This document shows positions 8,563-16,709 of a stretch of 64,000 nucleotides of DNA, in pieces. The notes beneath the pieces are model-generated. The model ran no database searches. It was not told the DNA's origin and saw only the letters and a program-made list of their open reading frames with translations. Source of the DNA: Candidatus Omnitrophota bacterium (GTDB lineage: Bacteria > Omnitrophota > Gorgyraeia > Zapsychrales > Zapsychraceae); contig JAGOSC010000006.1 of the NCBI GenBank assembly GCA_018062515.1, positions 1 through 64,000 on the forward strand, written 5' to 3'. Position 1 is the first letter of the stretch, and the number at the start of each line of letters is the position of its first letter. The position numbers were made by a program, and so were the translations under genes.

Positions 8563-9432
8563 ATGAAAAAGAAAACATCTACAGCTCCATCAAATACAAA
8601 AAAAGGTACCCAAAGTGGCGGAGATAAAAAATCGTTATCTCAAAATCAGAAAGTGAGTCAAAAACAGAGTAACTCCAATTATGATAACGACGGCGGCATA
8701 GGTAAATATCAAAGTTCATCCCGTAATAAAGGATCACAAAATTCAAATCAAAATCAATCACAGCGAGGATATTCTCAAAATGAACAGTATGGTCAAGGTT
8801 CAGGCCAGCAATGGAATTCCCGAAATTCTGAAAATGAATATGGAAACTATAATAATTCCGGAGTAAATAGACCCAATCGAAGTGAACCATCCTACGGGAA
8901 TCGACAGCAAGGAGAATCTTATTCATCGCAAGGAAATTATGGTAATGATATGAACGAAAATTACGGATCCCAAAACTCAAATCGTTCTTCTTCTCGAAGT
9001 AATCAAGGCAATCAAGGTAATCAAGTAGATCGGAGTCGATCAAATCAGGGAAATCGTAATCACGGATACACTCAGCAGCAGAACTGGAATGAAGATGGTA
9101 ATGATTCTAATAGTTCTGTTTCTCAGAAAAATTATTACGATCAAGATCAAGATCAAAAAGGAAACGGAGGCCGCTCTAATCAGTCAAGTAACCGTAACCA
9201 AGGATATTCTCAGCAATCTAATCAATCAAATCAGTCTGAGCAAGAGAATTGGGACGATGAAGAGGAAGGCAATTCAAGCGGGTCACAATCTCAACGAAAT
9301 TATGATCAAGATGAAGATGAAGACGATGATCAAGGAAGTTATCAGCAATCCAAAGGTCAGTCTTCAAAACAAGGAAGTTCCAGTAGTAAACAGGGAAATT
9401 CTAATAAATCAAGATCCCAAGGTAATAGATAA
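8563..9432 (+). CDS. Low-complexity Gln/Asn/Ser/Gly-rich disordered protein
   Basis: 289 residues made almost wholly of Gln, Asn, Ser, Gly, Tyr and charged residues, with no hydrophobic core, signal peptide or membrane helix. Short motifs recur irregularly, such as NQGN, GYSQ, SNQS, GNYGN and RSNQG, with an acidic Asp/Glu patch around 230-258 and a Lys/Ser tail. Composition matches prion-like or condensate-forming segments. The absence of a leader suggests a cytoplasmic location. AAAAGGAG before ATG and two tandem terminators after it confirm a real single-gene unit. It shares its operator with an exported Hsp20 operon, so a stress or desiccation role is a reasonable guess only. Confidence 0.8.
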   Translation: MKKKTSTAPSNTKKGTQSGGDKKSLSQNQKVSQKQSNSNYDNDGGIGKYQSSSRNKGSQNSNQNQSQRGYSQNEQYGQGSGQQWNSRNSENEYGNYNNSGVNRPNRSEPSYGNRQQGESYSSQGNYGNDMNENYGSQNSNRSSSRSNQGNQGNQVDRSRSNQGNRNHGYTQQQNWNEDGNDSNSSVSQKNYYDQDQDQKGNGGRSNQSSNRNQGYSQQSNQSNQSEQENWDDEEEGNSSGSQSQRNYDQDEDEDDDQGSYQQSKGQSSKQGSSSSKQGNSNKSRSQGNR

Positions 9433-9444
9433 ATACGATTATAG

Positions 9445-9487
9445 CCATTCCAGGGAGGATTTTCCTCCTTGGAATGGGAGTTTTTTT
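9445..9487 (+). terminator. Rho-independent terminator 1 after the disordered-protein gene
   Basis: CCATTCC and GGAGGA arms pair with TCCTCC and GGAATGG around a short loop, followed by TTTTTTT at 9481-9487. It closes the transcript of the gene ending at 9432. Confidence 0.85.
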
Positions 9488-9506
9488 AAATTTATATCCG
9501 CATTCT

Positions 9507-9539
9507 AACCCGGTTGTCAGAACCGGGTTTTTTATTTTT
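9507..9539 (+). terminator. Rho-independent terminator 2 (tandem)
   Basis: Perfect 9-bp stem AACCCGGTT / AACCGGGTT with a 5-base loop, then a T-rich tail. It is a second terminator 20 bp after the first, insulating the two-component system downstream. Confidence 0.85.
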
Positions 9540-9572
9540 AGAAAGTTTTAAGGGGTGCGAGAATTTTTTGAA

Positions 9573-9601
9573 TTGATGCGCAAAAAAGTATGATATTATA
9601 T
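9573..9601 (+). promoter_or_regulatory. Probable promoter of the two-component operon
   Basis: TTGATG (9573-9578), 17 bp, TTATAT (9596-9601). An overlapping TTGAAT/TATTAT pairing has poorer spacing. No TTAATCTTC repeat is present here, so the regulator operon is not obviously autoregulated through that site. Confidence 0.45.
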
Positions 9602-9644
9602 CTCTATTATTTACGGATCAATATATCGTAATTAGGTAATAGCC

Positions 9645-10316
9645 ATGCGCATATTAGTTGCTGAAGATGAAAAAAAACTCGCCAGTTTTATCAAACGCGG
9701 GTTAAAAGAAAAAGGTTATGCCGTCGATGTCGTCGGTAATGGAAACGACGCGCTCTTTCAAGCTGAAAGTAACCCTTATGATTTAATTATTTTGGACATC
9801 ATGCTTCCGGGAAAGGACGGCTTATTTGTCTGCCGTCAGTTTCGGAAAAAAAATAATACCATACCGATTTTGATCCTCACCGCGCGCGATGATATAGAAG
9901 ACAAGGTCACGGGCTTGGACGCGGGAGCGGATGACTATCTGACCAAACCTTTTATTTTTGCCGAATTTCTCGCCCGGGTCCGCGCCTTAACTCGTCGGAA
10001 AGATTTTGTTAAAACAACGCGGTTGAAAGTGGCGGACTTGGAGCTGGATCAGGTCGCCCGCCAAGTCACCCGAGGCGGTAAAGTCATTGAGCTTACCAGT
10101 ACAGAATTTTCCTTATTAGAATATCTCATGCTACATGCCAATCAAGTCGTAACTCGCACCATGATTTCGGAACACGTCTGGAACGATGATTTTGACAGCT
10201 TTTCCAACGTCATTAATGTTTATGTAAATTATATCCGTAATAAAATTAATGACGGTTTTGATAAAAAACTTATTGATTCCATCCGCGGAAGCGGGTACAT
10301 CTTAAAAGCAGATTAA
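9645..10316 (+). CDS. OmpR-family response regulator
   Basis: 223 residues. Receiver: acidic pair E-D at 7-8, phospho-acceptor Asp about 51 in IILDIMLPGKDG, Thr/Lys switch in LTARDD and DYLTKPF. The winged-helix domain (about 128-223) ends DSIRGSGYILKAD. Overall it is closest to CusR/QseB/MprA-type regulators that control envelope functions. The kinase starts 2 bp after the stop. It is the prime candidate for binding the triple 11-bp repeats before the genes at 8009, 8563 and 11885, because OmpR-type dimers bind tandem 10-11-bp half-sites and this pair lies amid those genes. That link is inference. Confidence 0.92.
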   Translation: MRILVAEDEKKLASFIKRGLKEKGYAVDVVGNGNDALFQAESNPYDLIILDIMLPGKDGLFVCRQFRKKNNTIPILILTARDDIEDKVTGLDAGADDYLTKPFIFAEFLARVRALTRRKDFVKTTRLKVADLELDQVARQVTRGGKVIELTSTEFSLLEYLMLHANQVVTRTMISEHVWNDDFDSFSNVINVYVNYIRNKINDGFDKKLIDSIRGSGYILKAD

Positions 10317-10317
10317 T

Positions 10318-11799
10318 ATGCAGATTAATTCCATTCGTTTTAAAGCCAGCATTTTATATTCTTGCCTTTTGGCCGTCATTTTGAGTGCATTCAGCGCCGG
10401 AATTTACTTCTGCATAAAGAACATTCTTTATGATGATATCGACGAGGAATTACGAATTAAAGCCCAAGAGACGACCAGCATATTATTGGCGTATGAGAAA
10501 ATCGATTATACCGAAAAACATCCGATTGCGCAGGTTCTGGAAATGCTCAAACGTAAGGAATTAGGAATGAGTCCTAAGATGATCATTGATGATTTGTGGA
10601 GGTCTCAGGTTGAGGCCCTTAATCTCAAGGACGATTTTATTCATTTAACGGACGCGCATGGTCATGAGGCGCTTAGTTCCGACAACTTTAAGGAAGATAT
10701 TTATATTTTGTTTAAGGAGGAATTTCCTGTCGCTGGTAATAAGGTGGCTTATGGTACTATTCAAGATGATCACTATAAGTTAAGAGTTATTACCATGCCG
10801 GTTTTATTCAATAATATTCAATTGTATCTCCAGATAGGAACATCGTTGCGGCCTATTGACCATGAGCTCAAGAATATTTTAATTTTTATGATCGGGGCCG
10901 TTATTATTTTCTTACTCCTCACCAGTTTCGTCGGAGGTATTTTTGCTAATCATGCACTTAAGCCTGTCGAACAGGTGTCTTTTCTAGCAGATTCAATAAC
11001 TCATAAAAATTTAAGCGAGCGTATTAAAGGACTGCAGACCGACGAGGAAATGAGACATCTAGTCAACTCTTTTAACGGTTTGATTGGGCGGTTGGAAAAA
11101 TCATTCGGACATATCAATGAATTTAGTTCGTATGCCGCGCATGAACTTAAAACTCCTCTGGCCATTATTCGCGGTGAAATTGAATTAGCGCTCGACGGGG
11201 AGAGAGATACTAGTCAGTACCGGCAGGTTTTACAGGGATGTCTAGAAGAAACGGATCGCCTCATAAAGGTGATTAAAGATTTATTACTGCTAGCAAGACT
11301 GGATTATAAGCCTGAAGTATTCGTTTTCGAAGAGTTGAATATGGCAGATTTTCTAACAGAAATTCATGAACAAAGTAGAATTTTGGCGGAACAAAAGAAT
11401 ATTGCCGTTGATCTTAGTTTACCTACGGATAAAGTCATCATTAAGGCTGACAAGGTTCACCTGCGGCGACTGTTTCATAATATTATTCATAATGCCATCA
11501 AGTTCACGCCTCCCGGGAAAACAATTGCGCTGAATGCAAAAATTCAGGATAAAAGATTTCTCGTAGATGTAACGGATACCGGCGATGGAATATCAGAGGA
11601 AAATTTGAAGTTAGTATTTGAGAAATTCTTTCGTGTTCATAAAGATGATGATAAATCGGATCCCGGAACGGGTTTAGGTTTAAGCATAGCGTCATCCATT
11701 GCGAAAGCTCATGGCGGAAATATCACCGTGCAGAGTCAACTAGGCGTAGGCACAACCTTCGTTATTATCCTTCCCCTCCCATCTAAGCAAGCTTCCTAA
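10318..11799 (+). CDS. Membrane sensor histidine kinase (CusS/QseC-like)
   Basis: 493 residues. TM1 about 11-33, a periplasmic sensing region about 34-186, TM2 about 187-209, HAMP about 210-262. Phospho-acceptor His is about 275 in YAAHELKTPLAIIRGE, followed by an N-box (NIIHNAIKFTPPG) and G-boxes (DTGDGIS, GTGLGLSIASSIA). The periplasmic segment carries no motif I recognise. It is encoded directly after its response regulator. Topology and neighbours (a secreted protein, exported Hsp20) suggest it monitors the periplasm or envelope. Confidence 0.92.
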   Translation: MQINSIRFKASILYSCLLAVILSAFSAGIYFCIKNILYDDIDEELRIKAQETTSILLAYEKIDYTEKHPIAQVLEMLKRKELGMSPKMIIDDLWRSQVEALNLKDDFIHLTDAHGHEALSSDNFKEDIYILFKEEFPVAGNKVAYGTIQDDHYKLRVITMPVLFNNIQLYLQIGTSLRPIDHELKNILIFMIGAVIIFLLLTSFVGGIFANHALKPVEQVSFLADSITHKNLSERIKGLQTDEEMRHLVNSFNGLIGRLEKSFGHINEFSSYAAHELKTPLAIIRGEIELALDGERDTSQYRQVLQGCLEETDRLIKVIKDLLLLARLDYKPEVFVFEELNMADFLTEIHEQSRILAEQKNIAVDLSLPTDKVIIKADKVHLRRLFHNIIHNAIKFTPPGKTIALNAKIQDKRFLVDVTDTGDGISEENLKLVFEKFFRVHKDDDKSDPGTGLGLSIASSIAKAHGGNITVQSQLGVGTTFVIILPLPSKQAS

Positions 11800-11812
11800 T
11801 AATTAGAAAGTT

Positions 11813-11856
11813 TTAATCTTCAATTAATCTTCTTTTAATAGAAGAAATGTTATAAA
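11813..11856 (+). promoter_or_regulatory. Triple 11-bp direct repeat operator with -10 box (copy 3)
   Basis: The best-conserved copy: repeats at 11813 (TTAATCTTCAA), 11824 (TTAATCTTCTT) and 11835 (TTAATAGAAGA). TATAAA at 11851-11856 is again 16 bp after the third repeat start. It precedes the receiver and Hsp20 genes. Confidence 0.8.
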
Positions 11857-11884
11857 AGAATCAACAATTCAATGGGAGATTTTT

Positions 11885-12256
11885 ATGCCAACCATAATGA
11901 TCGTTGACGACGAAGAACGGATTAGGAAAATGTACCGCCTGCTTTTTGAGCAAGAAGGCTATACGGTTATAACAGCGTCGAATATTAATGATGCCCGTCG
12001 GTTTTTGAAAATAATCCAAGTTAATTTGGTGTTGCTGGATATCAATATGGGTGAATTTAGTGGTGATATTTTATACGAAATCATCCAGTGTTTTCATCCC
12101 GGAACCAAATTGATTGTTTCCAGCGTTTATTCGATCGACGATCAAAGAAGTATTATGCCCAAGGCGGATGATTATTTTGACAAATCTGAAGGCAATAAAA
12201 AATTATTGGATAAAGTACGGGATGTTATTGGCCAAGACCGGGCCCACTGGAATTAA
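11885..12256 (+). CDS. Single-domain response regulator (receiver only)
   Basis: 123 residues comprising only a receiver domain: acidic pair DD (8-9), phospho-acceptor Asp about 52 in VLLDINMGEFSG, and Lys in DYFDKSEG. There is no output domain, so it may act by protein contact or as a phosphate sink. GGGAG lies 7 bases before ATG. It is the first gene of the copy-3 operator transcript and is followed within 25 bp by the exported Hsp20. Its partner kinase is unknown; the kinase ending at 11799 is the nearest. Confidence 0.85.
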   Translation: MPTIMIVDDEERIRKMYRLLFEQEGYTVITASNINDARRFLKIIQVNLVLLDINMGEFSGDILYEIIQCFHPGTKLIVSSVYSIDDQRSIMPKADDYFDKSEGNKKLLDKVRDVIGQDRAHWN

Positions 12257-12280
12257 TTGAAGGAGAAAGGAGTGATGACG

Positions 12281-12883
12281 ATGAAAAAAACAGGATTAAT
12301 CATGTTAACATCTGCTGTCATTCTAACAGGAATGAATTCTTTTCCAGGAGTGACGACGGCAGAAGAAAGTGTCAGCGCTTTAAAAGAGCAGATTGAAGCG
12401 CTTCAAAAACGCGTTGATGAATTGGAATCATCGCAGAATTCATTGACGACGCCAGCGCAAATTCGGCAAGACCGCTGGGATCCGCTAGAAGAGATGTCCC
12501 GTATGCAGCAGGAAATGAATCGGATGTTTCAGCAGTCTTTTTCTCAGCCTGGGTTTTCCGGACGCAATGGTTTACTGAATAGTCAAATGTCTTATGATGA
12601 AGATTTTGTCATTGAAGATGAAAAGGACCATTATTTGATCAGCCTTGACATTAAAGATTATGACAAAGATAAAATTGATATCCAAATCGACCAGCAGTCC
12701 GTCACCATATCTGGCCAACAAACCGCCCAATCAGAAGATAAGTCTCAAAATGGCTATTACAGCTCCCGCACGTACGGTTCATTTTTAAGAACACTTCCTC
12801 TTCCAGTCGACGCGGATACCGCAAAAGTACAAACCAAACAAGAAGGAGGTAAGCTTATAATAACAATTCCCAAAAAAACTTGA
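12281..12883 (+). CDS. Exported small heat-shock protein (Hsp20/alpha-crystallin family)
   Basis: 200 residues from ATG 12281, chosen because AAAGGAG (12266-12272) is 8 bases upstream; an earlier TTG or ATG would lack good spacing. MKKTGLIMLTSAVILTGMN is a Sec-type signal peptide ending near TTAEES. A coiled-coil-like segment (about 33-55) follows, then a Met/Gln/Phe-rich linker (EMSRMQQEMNRMFQQS). The alpha-crystallin domain is about 105-200, with the ending GGKLIITIPKK. Hsp20 proteins are holdases, normally cytoplasmic; a leader peptide here implies a periplasmic holdase. It is co-transcribed with the receiver gene and closed by a strong terminator. Confidence 0.88.
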   Translation: MKKTGLIMLTSAVILTGMNSFPGVTTAEESVSALKEQIEALQKRVDELESSQNSLTTPAQIRQDRWDPLEEMSRMQQEMNRMFQQSFSQPGFSGRNGLLNSQMSYDEDFVIEDEKDHYLISLDIKDYDKDKIDIQIDQQSVTISGQQTAQSEDKSQNGYYSSRTYGSFLRTLPLPVDADTAKVQTKQEGGKLIITIPKKT

Positions 12884-12911
12884 GGTTAGAGCGATCACCC
12901 TTATAAAAAAG

Positions 12912-12945
12912 GCAGACACTTATATTCTGGTGTCTGCTTTTTTTT
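12912..12945 (+). terminator. Rho-independent terminator after hsp20
   Basis: Stem GCAGACAC / GTGTCTGC with a 10-base loop, then eight T. It ends the receiver-Hsp20 operon. Confidence 0.92.
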
Positions 12946-12966
12946 GTTTTTCAAAATGTGCAAACG

Positions 12967-12994
12967 TTGACAATTCGGTGCAGTTTGTTATATT
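12967..12994 (+). promoter_or_regulatory. Sigma-70-type promoter for the YkgJ gene
   Basis: TTGACA (12967-12972), 16 bp, TATATT (12989-12994), about 17 bases before a GTAAAAGGAAAATAAA ribosome-binding region. Confidence 0.7.
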
Positions 12995-13016
12995 TGGTTA
13001 GTAAAAGGAAAATAAA

Positions 13017-13667
13017 ATGTGGCAAAGTGTATTACATAATCTAAAACTTGTCTGGACCGCCCGCGGTTTGGGTTGGAAACGGTTAAAGAAAATTATCCAC
13101 ATCGCATGGCATTATGAAAAACTCGACGGTGAAGTGCGGACTTTTCGTAAAAAATCAAAAGTTTCGTGTATCAAAGGTTGTGGTAAATGTTGCGAGAATG
13201 TTTATTTAGAAACGTCGACCATCGAATTACTGCCGTTAGCATTGGTTCTGTGGAACCGGCCTAAACGGGACTTATGGCTGAGGAAATTAAAGAAACTTCC
13301 GTCGGAAGGCCGATGTGTGTTCTATCAGAAATCTTTGGCTGGCCCCGGACAGGGACGCTGCCGGATTTATCATTTGCGCCCATTAATGTGCCGATTGTTT
13401 GGTTATGCCGCAAAAAAAAATAAGTTTGGAAATAAACAATGGGTTCTCTGCAATCCACTTAAAGGGCTTTTGGGCATGAAATATGTTGAGTTATCTTATG
13501 CCATCAACAAAGACCTTTCAATTCCTTCCGCTAATGATTATCGGATGAAAATCCAGCAAGTCGCCTCGGGATCGGAAGCCAGGCTGCAAGCCTTACCAGA
13601 TGCATTGTATGACGCCATGTCTGTTGTCTCTCTTTTAGGACCTAAATTTAAAAATCAGAAAAGTTAA
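13017..13667 (+). CDS. YkgJ-family cysteine-cluster protein
   Basis: 216 residues. The cluster CIKGCGKCC (Cys 51, 55, 58, 59) followed by further cysteines in GRCVFYQ, GRCRIYHLRPLMCRLFGY and VLCNPLKG fits the YkgJ/CxxCxxCC zinc- or iron-chelating family, of unsettled function. The RPLMCRLFG motif is especially typical. No signal peptide is convincing. It has its own promoter and sits between a terminator and a SulP transporter gene; no functional link to either is evident. Confidence 0.82.
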   Translation: MWQSVLHNLKLVWTARGLGWKRLKKIIHIAWHYEKLDGEVRTFRKKSKVSCIKGCGKCCENVYLETSTIELLPLALVLWNRPKRDLWLRKLKKLPSEGRCVFYQKSLAGPGQGRCRIYHLRPLMCRLFGYAAKKNKFGNKQWVLCNPLKGLLGMKYVELSYAINKDLSIPSANDYRMKIQQVASGSEARLQALPDALYDAMSVVSLLGPKFKNQKS

Positions 13668-13767
13668 TATTTTGCGGGAAGCTGGACAAAATGATTTGTC
13701 GAGGGATGGCAAAATATTCCATTCCAGCCTTATATAATATTTGATGTTATGGTAAAATAAAAAAATT

Positions 13768-15426
13768 ATGGAAATATTGCTGCCGAAATTCTTCACTTTA
13801 TTCAAGGAAAAGTATACATTTTCCGATTTTGTACGGGATGGTTTAGCCGGGATTGTCGTCGGGATTGTTGCCCTGCCATTATCCATCGCCTTTGCGATTG
13901 CCTCCGGCGTTAAACCAGAGCAGGGCTTATATACAGCTATTGTCGCCGGGTTTATTATTTCTCTCCTGAGCGGAAGCCGGGTCCAGATTGGCGGTCCGAC
14001 TGGCGCTTTTGTTGTCATTGTCTATGGTATTGTTCAGAAATACGGTTATGATGGTTTGGTAGTCGCTACATTGATGGCTGGAGTCATATTGATCATCATG
14101 GGATTAGCAAGATTTGGCCGTCTAATCGAATTTATCCCGTACCCTATCACCGTCGGATTCACGAGCGGTATTGCTGTGATTATATTTACCGCCCAATTGC
14201 AGAATTTTTTAGGAATAACACTCGCCGATTCATCGCCAGAATTTATCCATAAAATTTATGCCATATGGACCCATCTTGATATCGTTAATTTTTGGTCGGT
14301 CTTGATTGGAGTTATAACCATCGGTATCATTCTTCTTACGCCCCATTTATTTAAAAAAATTCCTGGGTCAATTGTGGCCATTGTCGTAACAACCGTATTA
14401 GTGGCCGTTTTTCATTTTCCGGTAGAAACGATTTATATGCGTTTTGGTGATATTCCCAGCACTTTACCGCCGGTGCATATTCCAGTGTTTGATTGGCCTA
14501 TGATTAAAGCGCTGATTATGCCGGCGTCGACGATTGCGTTATTGGCAGGGCTTGAATCTTTATTATCAGCGGTGGTGGCTGATGGGATGACGGGTTTCCG
14601 GCATCGATCGAATATGGAATTGATCGCCCAAGGCGCGGCGAATATCGGGTCGGCGCTGTTCGGCGGTATTCCCGCGACGGGTGCTATCGCGCGCACGGCG
14701 ACCAACATCAAAAACGGCGGACGCAGCCCCGTCGCCGGACTAGTCCATGCCATCACGTTACTATTTATTCTTCTTATGTTCGGGAAATGGGCGGCATTAA
14801 TACCGATTCCGACGCTGGCAGCCATATTGATCATTGTTGCCTACAATATGAGCGAGTGGAGAATGTTTGTTAAACTTTTTAAAACTCCCCTGAGTGATAT
14901 TCTCGTGCTATTAACAACATTTTTGCTGACTGTTTTTGTTGACCTAACGGTGGCCATACAGGTTGGGGTTGTCTTGGCCGCTTTTTTATTTATGAAGCGT
15001 ATGGTTGAGATTACGGACATTGAACACATTTCCTTGAATATTGGAATGGGAGATCCCGAAGAATCAAAAGATAATATGGCCGTGGATATTCCAGCAGATG
15101 TGGCTATCTTTGAAATTAATGGTCCGTTCTTTTTCGGCGCAGCGAGTAAATTTACAACTGTTCTTAAAGAGATCCAGGAAGGCAAGAAGGTTTTGATTCT
15201 GAAAATGGACCATGTCCCGATTATTGACGCGACCGGTTTGCGGGCCTTTGAAGACATTGTTGATAAGATAAAGAAGAAAAATGGCGGAATTGTCCTTTCA
15301 GGTATAAAATCACAACCGCTCGACGTGTTGAAGAAATACCGACTGAATGAAAAGATAGGAGAGGAAAATATCTGCAAGGATATGGACGAGGCTTTGGCGC
15401 GAGCTAAATATTTATTTAACCATTAA
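13768..15426 (+). CDS. SulP-family anion transporter with STAS domain
   Basis: 552 residues. The N-terminal signature (GIVALPLSIAFAIASGVKPE, then SGSRVQIGGPTGAFVVIVYG) and about a dozen helices to residue 415 are SulP features; a cytoplasmic STAS domain spans about 440-550 (FEINGPFFFGAASKF, DHVPIIDATGLRAFED). Bacterial SulP proteins carry sulfate, bicarbonate, dicarboxylates or other anions, so the substrate cannot be fixed here. A TATAAT at 13734-13739 may be its -10 box, without a clear -35. A CorA-like gene follows after 21 bp, probably in one transcript. Bases about 14520-14760 are locally richer in GC than the rest. Confidence 0.92.
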   Translation: MEILLPKFFTLFKEKYTFSDFVRDGLAGIVVGIVALPLSIAFAIASGVKPEQGLYTAIVAGFIISLLSGSRVQIGGPTGAFVVIVYGIVQKYGYDGLVVATLMAGVILIIMGLARFGRLIEFIPYPITVGFTSGIAVIIFTAQLQNFLGITLADSSPEFIHKIYAIWTHLDIVNFWSVLIGVITIGIILLTPHLFKKIPGSIVAIVVTTVLVAVFHFPVETIYMRFGDIPSTLPPVHIPVFDWPMIKALIMPASTIALLAGLESLLSAVVADGMTGFRHRSNMELIAQGAANIGSALFGGIPATGAIARTATNIKNGGRSPVAGLVHAITLLFILLMFGKWAALIPIPTLAAILIIVAYNMSEWRMFVKLFKTPLSDILVLLTTFLLTVFVDLTVAIQVGVVLAAFLFMKRMVEITDIEHISLNIGMGDPEESKDNMAVDIPADVAIFEINGPFFFGAASKFTTVLKEIQEGKKVLILKMDHVPIIDATGLRAFEDIVDKIKKKNGGIVLSGIKSQPLDVLKKYRLNEKIGEENICKDMDEALARAKYLFNH

Positions 15427-15447
15427 ACAAATCTAAAGGATCTTTCA

Positions 15448-16416
15448 ATGAAAAGTTTTTTTGAAATCAAGGATGGCTGTGTTGTCCTCAGTAATGAAGA
15501 GGCCGGAAAAATCGTCGTTTATGCCCTGCCTAATGAAGCTGAAAAAAAAGAATTAATCGAAACTTTAAAGATCGACCAGCATACCGTTGAATCAGCTCTT
15601 GACCCGGATGAAATTTCTCGCGTCGAATTCTTAAGTCATTACCTTTCGATCATTTGGAAACGTCCGAACACGTTCGCGTTTAAAGAACAAATGTCTTTCG
15701 AAGTCTCGTCGCTGGGGATTTTCCTCAATAAGGAAAAAGTAACTTTGGTTTTAGGCGAAAGTACTATTCCGTTTTCTTCAAAAGAGTTTCATGGTGTTAC
15801 GTCATTGAATAGCTTCGTTCTACGATTTTTGCTGCAGACGATTCATCATTTTTTGGGCCACCTCAAAGGCATTCGATTAATCAATGCTGAGCTTCAGTCC
15901 AAATTGAATATGTCGATGGAGAATCTATATTTGTTGCAAATGTTTAATTTAAACGAAAGTTTAATTTATTACCTCAACGCGCTTGAAGCCAATGCCTCGG
16001 CGCTGGTAAAACTAAGAAATAACGTCGAACGAGTGGGATTTTCGAAAGAAGAACAGGAAATGCTCGACGATATTATGATCGAACACCAACAATGTAGTAA
16101 ACAAACACAGATTTATTCAGATGTTCTTTCTGGACTCATGGACGCGCGGGGAAATATTATAAATAACAACATGAATATTTTTCTTAAGAATTTGACCCTG
16201 ATCAACGTGGTATTTCTGCCCCTTAACCTCATCGCCGGTGTAGGAGGTATGTCGGAGTACACGCGCATTACAGAAAATGTGATGAACTGGGAGCTGGCTT
16301 ATGGTTTATTTTTTATCGCCATGATTGCATTGGGATTTTTGACCTGGTATTTCCTCGTCAAACAGCTTAATCATCAAAAAATTATTAAACGCAAGAACCC
16401 GCGAAAAAGTCCTTAA
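15448..16416 (+). CDS. CorA-like divalent cation transporter family protein
   Basis: 322 residues. A soluble alpha/beta N-terminal domain and long helices (about 130-250) lead to two C-terminal membrane helices (about 253-275 and 287-307). The loop between them reads LIAGVGGMSEYT, so the signature GMN of Mg transporters is GMS here. The last residues are strongly basic (KQLNHQKIIKRKNPRK), as in CorA. GMN variants occur in the wider CorA/Mrs2/ZntB superfamily, and substrate may differ from Mg. AAAGGA lies before the ATG. It is adjacent to the SulP gene and to a LapA-like gene. Confidence 0.85.
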   Translation: MKSFFEIKDGCVVLSNEEAGKIVVYALPNEAEKKELIETLKIDQHTVESALDPDEISRVEFLSHYLSIIWKRPNTFAFKEQMSFEVSSLGIFLNKEKVTLVLGESTIPFSSKEFHGVTSLNSFVLRFLLQTIHHFLGHLKGIRLINAELQSKLNMSMENLYLLQMFNLNESLIYYLNALEANASALVKLRNNVERVGFSKEEQEMLDDIMIEHQQCSKQTQIYSDVLSGLMDARGNIINNNMNIFLKNLTLINVVFLPLNLIAGVGGMSEYTRITENVMNWELAYGLFFIAMIALGFLTWYFLVKQLNHQKIIKRKNPRKSP

Positions 16417-16426
16417 GGAAGCCATT

Positions 16427-16612
16427 TTGAAGTCTAAACCTTTAGTTGTCAGCATTTTAGCCGTTATAGGCGTAATCATTCTTTTGCAAAATACTCGAAT
16501 CGTTTCATTTCATATTCTTTTTTGGAAGGTGACCATGTCGGGAATCATTTTCTTCGTTATACTGCTTACCATTGGTTTTATCGTCGGATATTGGTCGGGC
16601 CGAAAACGTTAA
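16427..16612 (+). CDS. LapA/DUF1049-like small membrane protein
   Basis: 61 residues with two hydrophobic segments (about 6-22 and 35-56) separated by a short polar stretch containing NTRIVSFHILFW, and a basic end YWSGRKR. This pattern (NT..V...FLFW then a second helix and a GYxxG-basic tail) matches the LapA/DUF1049 family. It starts at TTG 16427, 7 bases after AAGGA; no ATG in frame would preserve the N-terminus. It follows the CorA-like gene by 10 bp. Function is unknown; the E. coli homologue assists lipopolysaccharide assembly. Confidence 0.7.
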   Translation: MKSKPLVVSILAVIGVIILLQNTRIVSFHILFWKVTMSGIIFFVILLTIGFIVGYWSGRKR

Positions 16613-16631
16613 AAATACAGAGAATAGACAG

Positions 16632-16660
16632 TTGAATATTGGGTAAATTAATCTTATACT
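16632..16660 (+). promoter_or_regulatory. Sigma-70-type promoter for the CBS-domain gene
   Basis: TTGAAT (16632-16637), 17 bp, TATACT (16655-16660). The transcript would start near 16667, some 40 bases before the start codon. Confidence 0.65.
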
Positions 16661-16709
16661 TAATACAATCATTTTTTAGTGATTGTAACCATATTCAGGA
16701 GGGCAAGGA

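Noticed and set aside
8579..9043. Minus-strand frame opposite the Gln/Asn-rich gene
   Set aside because: Antisense of low-complexity codons gives Leu/Tyr/Asp/Phe-rich nonsense; no start signal.
8563..9432. Repeated short motifs suggesting a CRISPR array or tandem repeat
   Set aside because: The repeats are irregular in length and spacing, all in one coding frame, with no constant repeat or spacers.
9089..9508. Plus-strand frame of 139 codons overlapping the disordered-protein gene, rich in Ile/Lys/Met
   Set aside because: Arises from reading the low-complexity CAA/AAT/TCA-type sequence in another frame; no ribosome-binding site, and it runs through the terminator.
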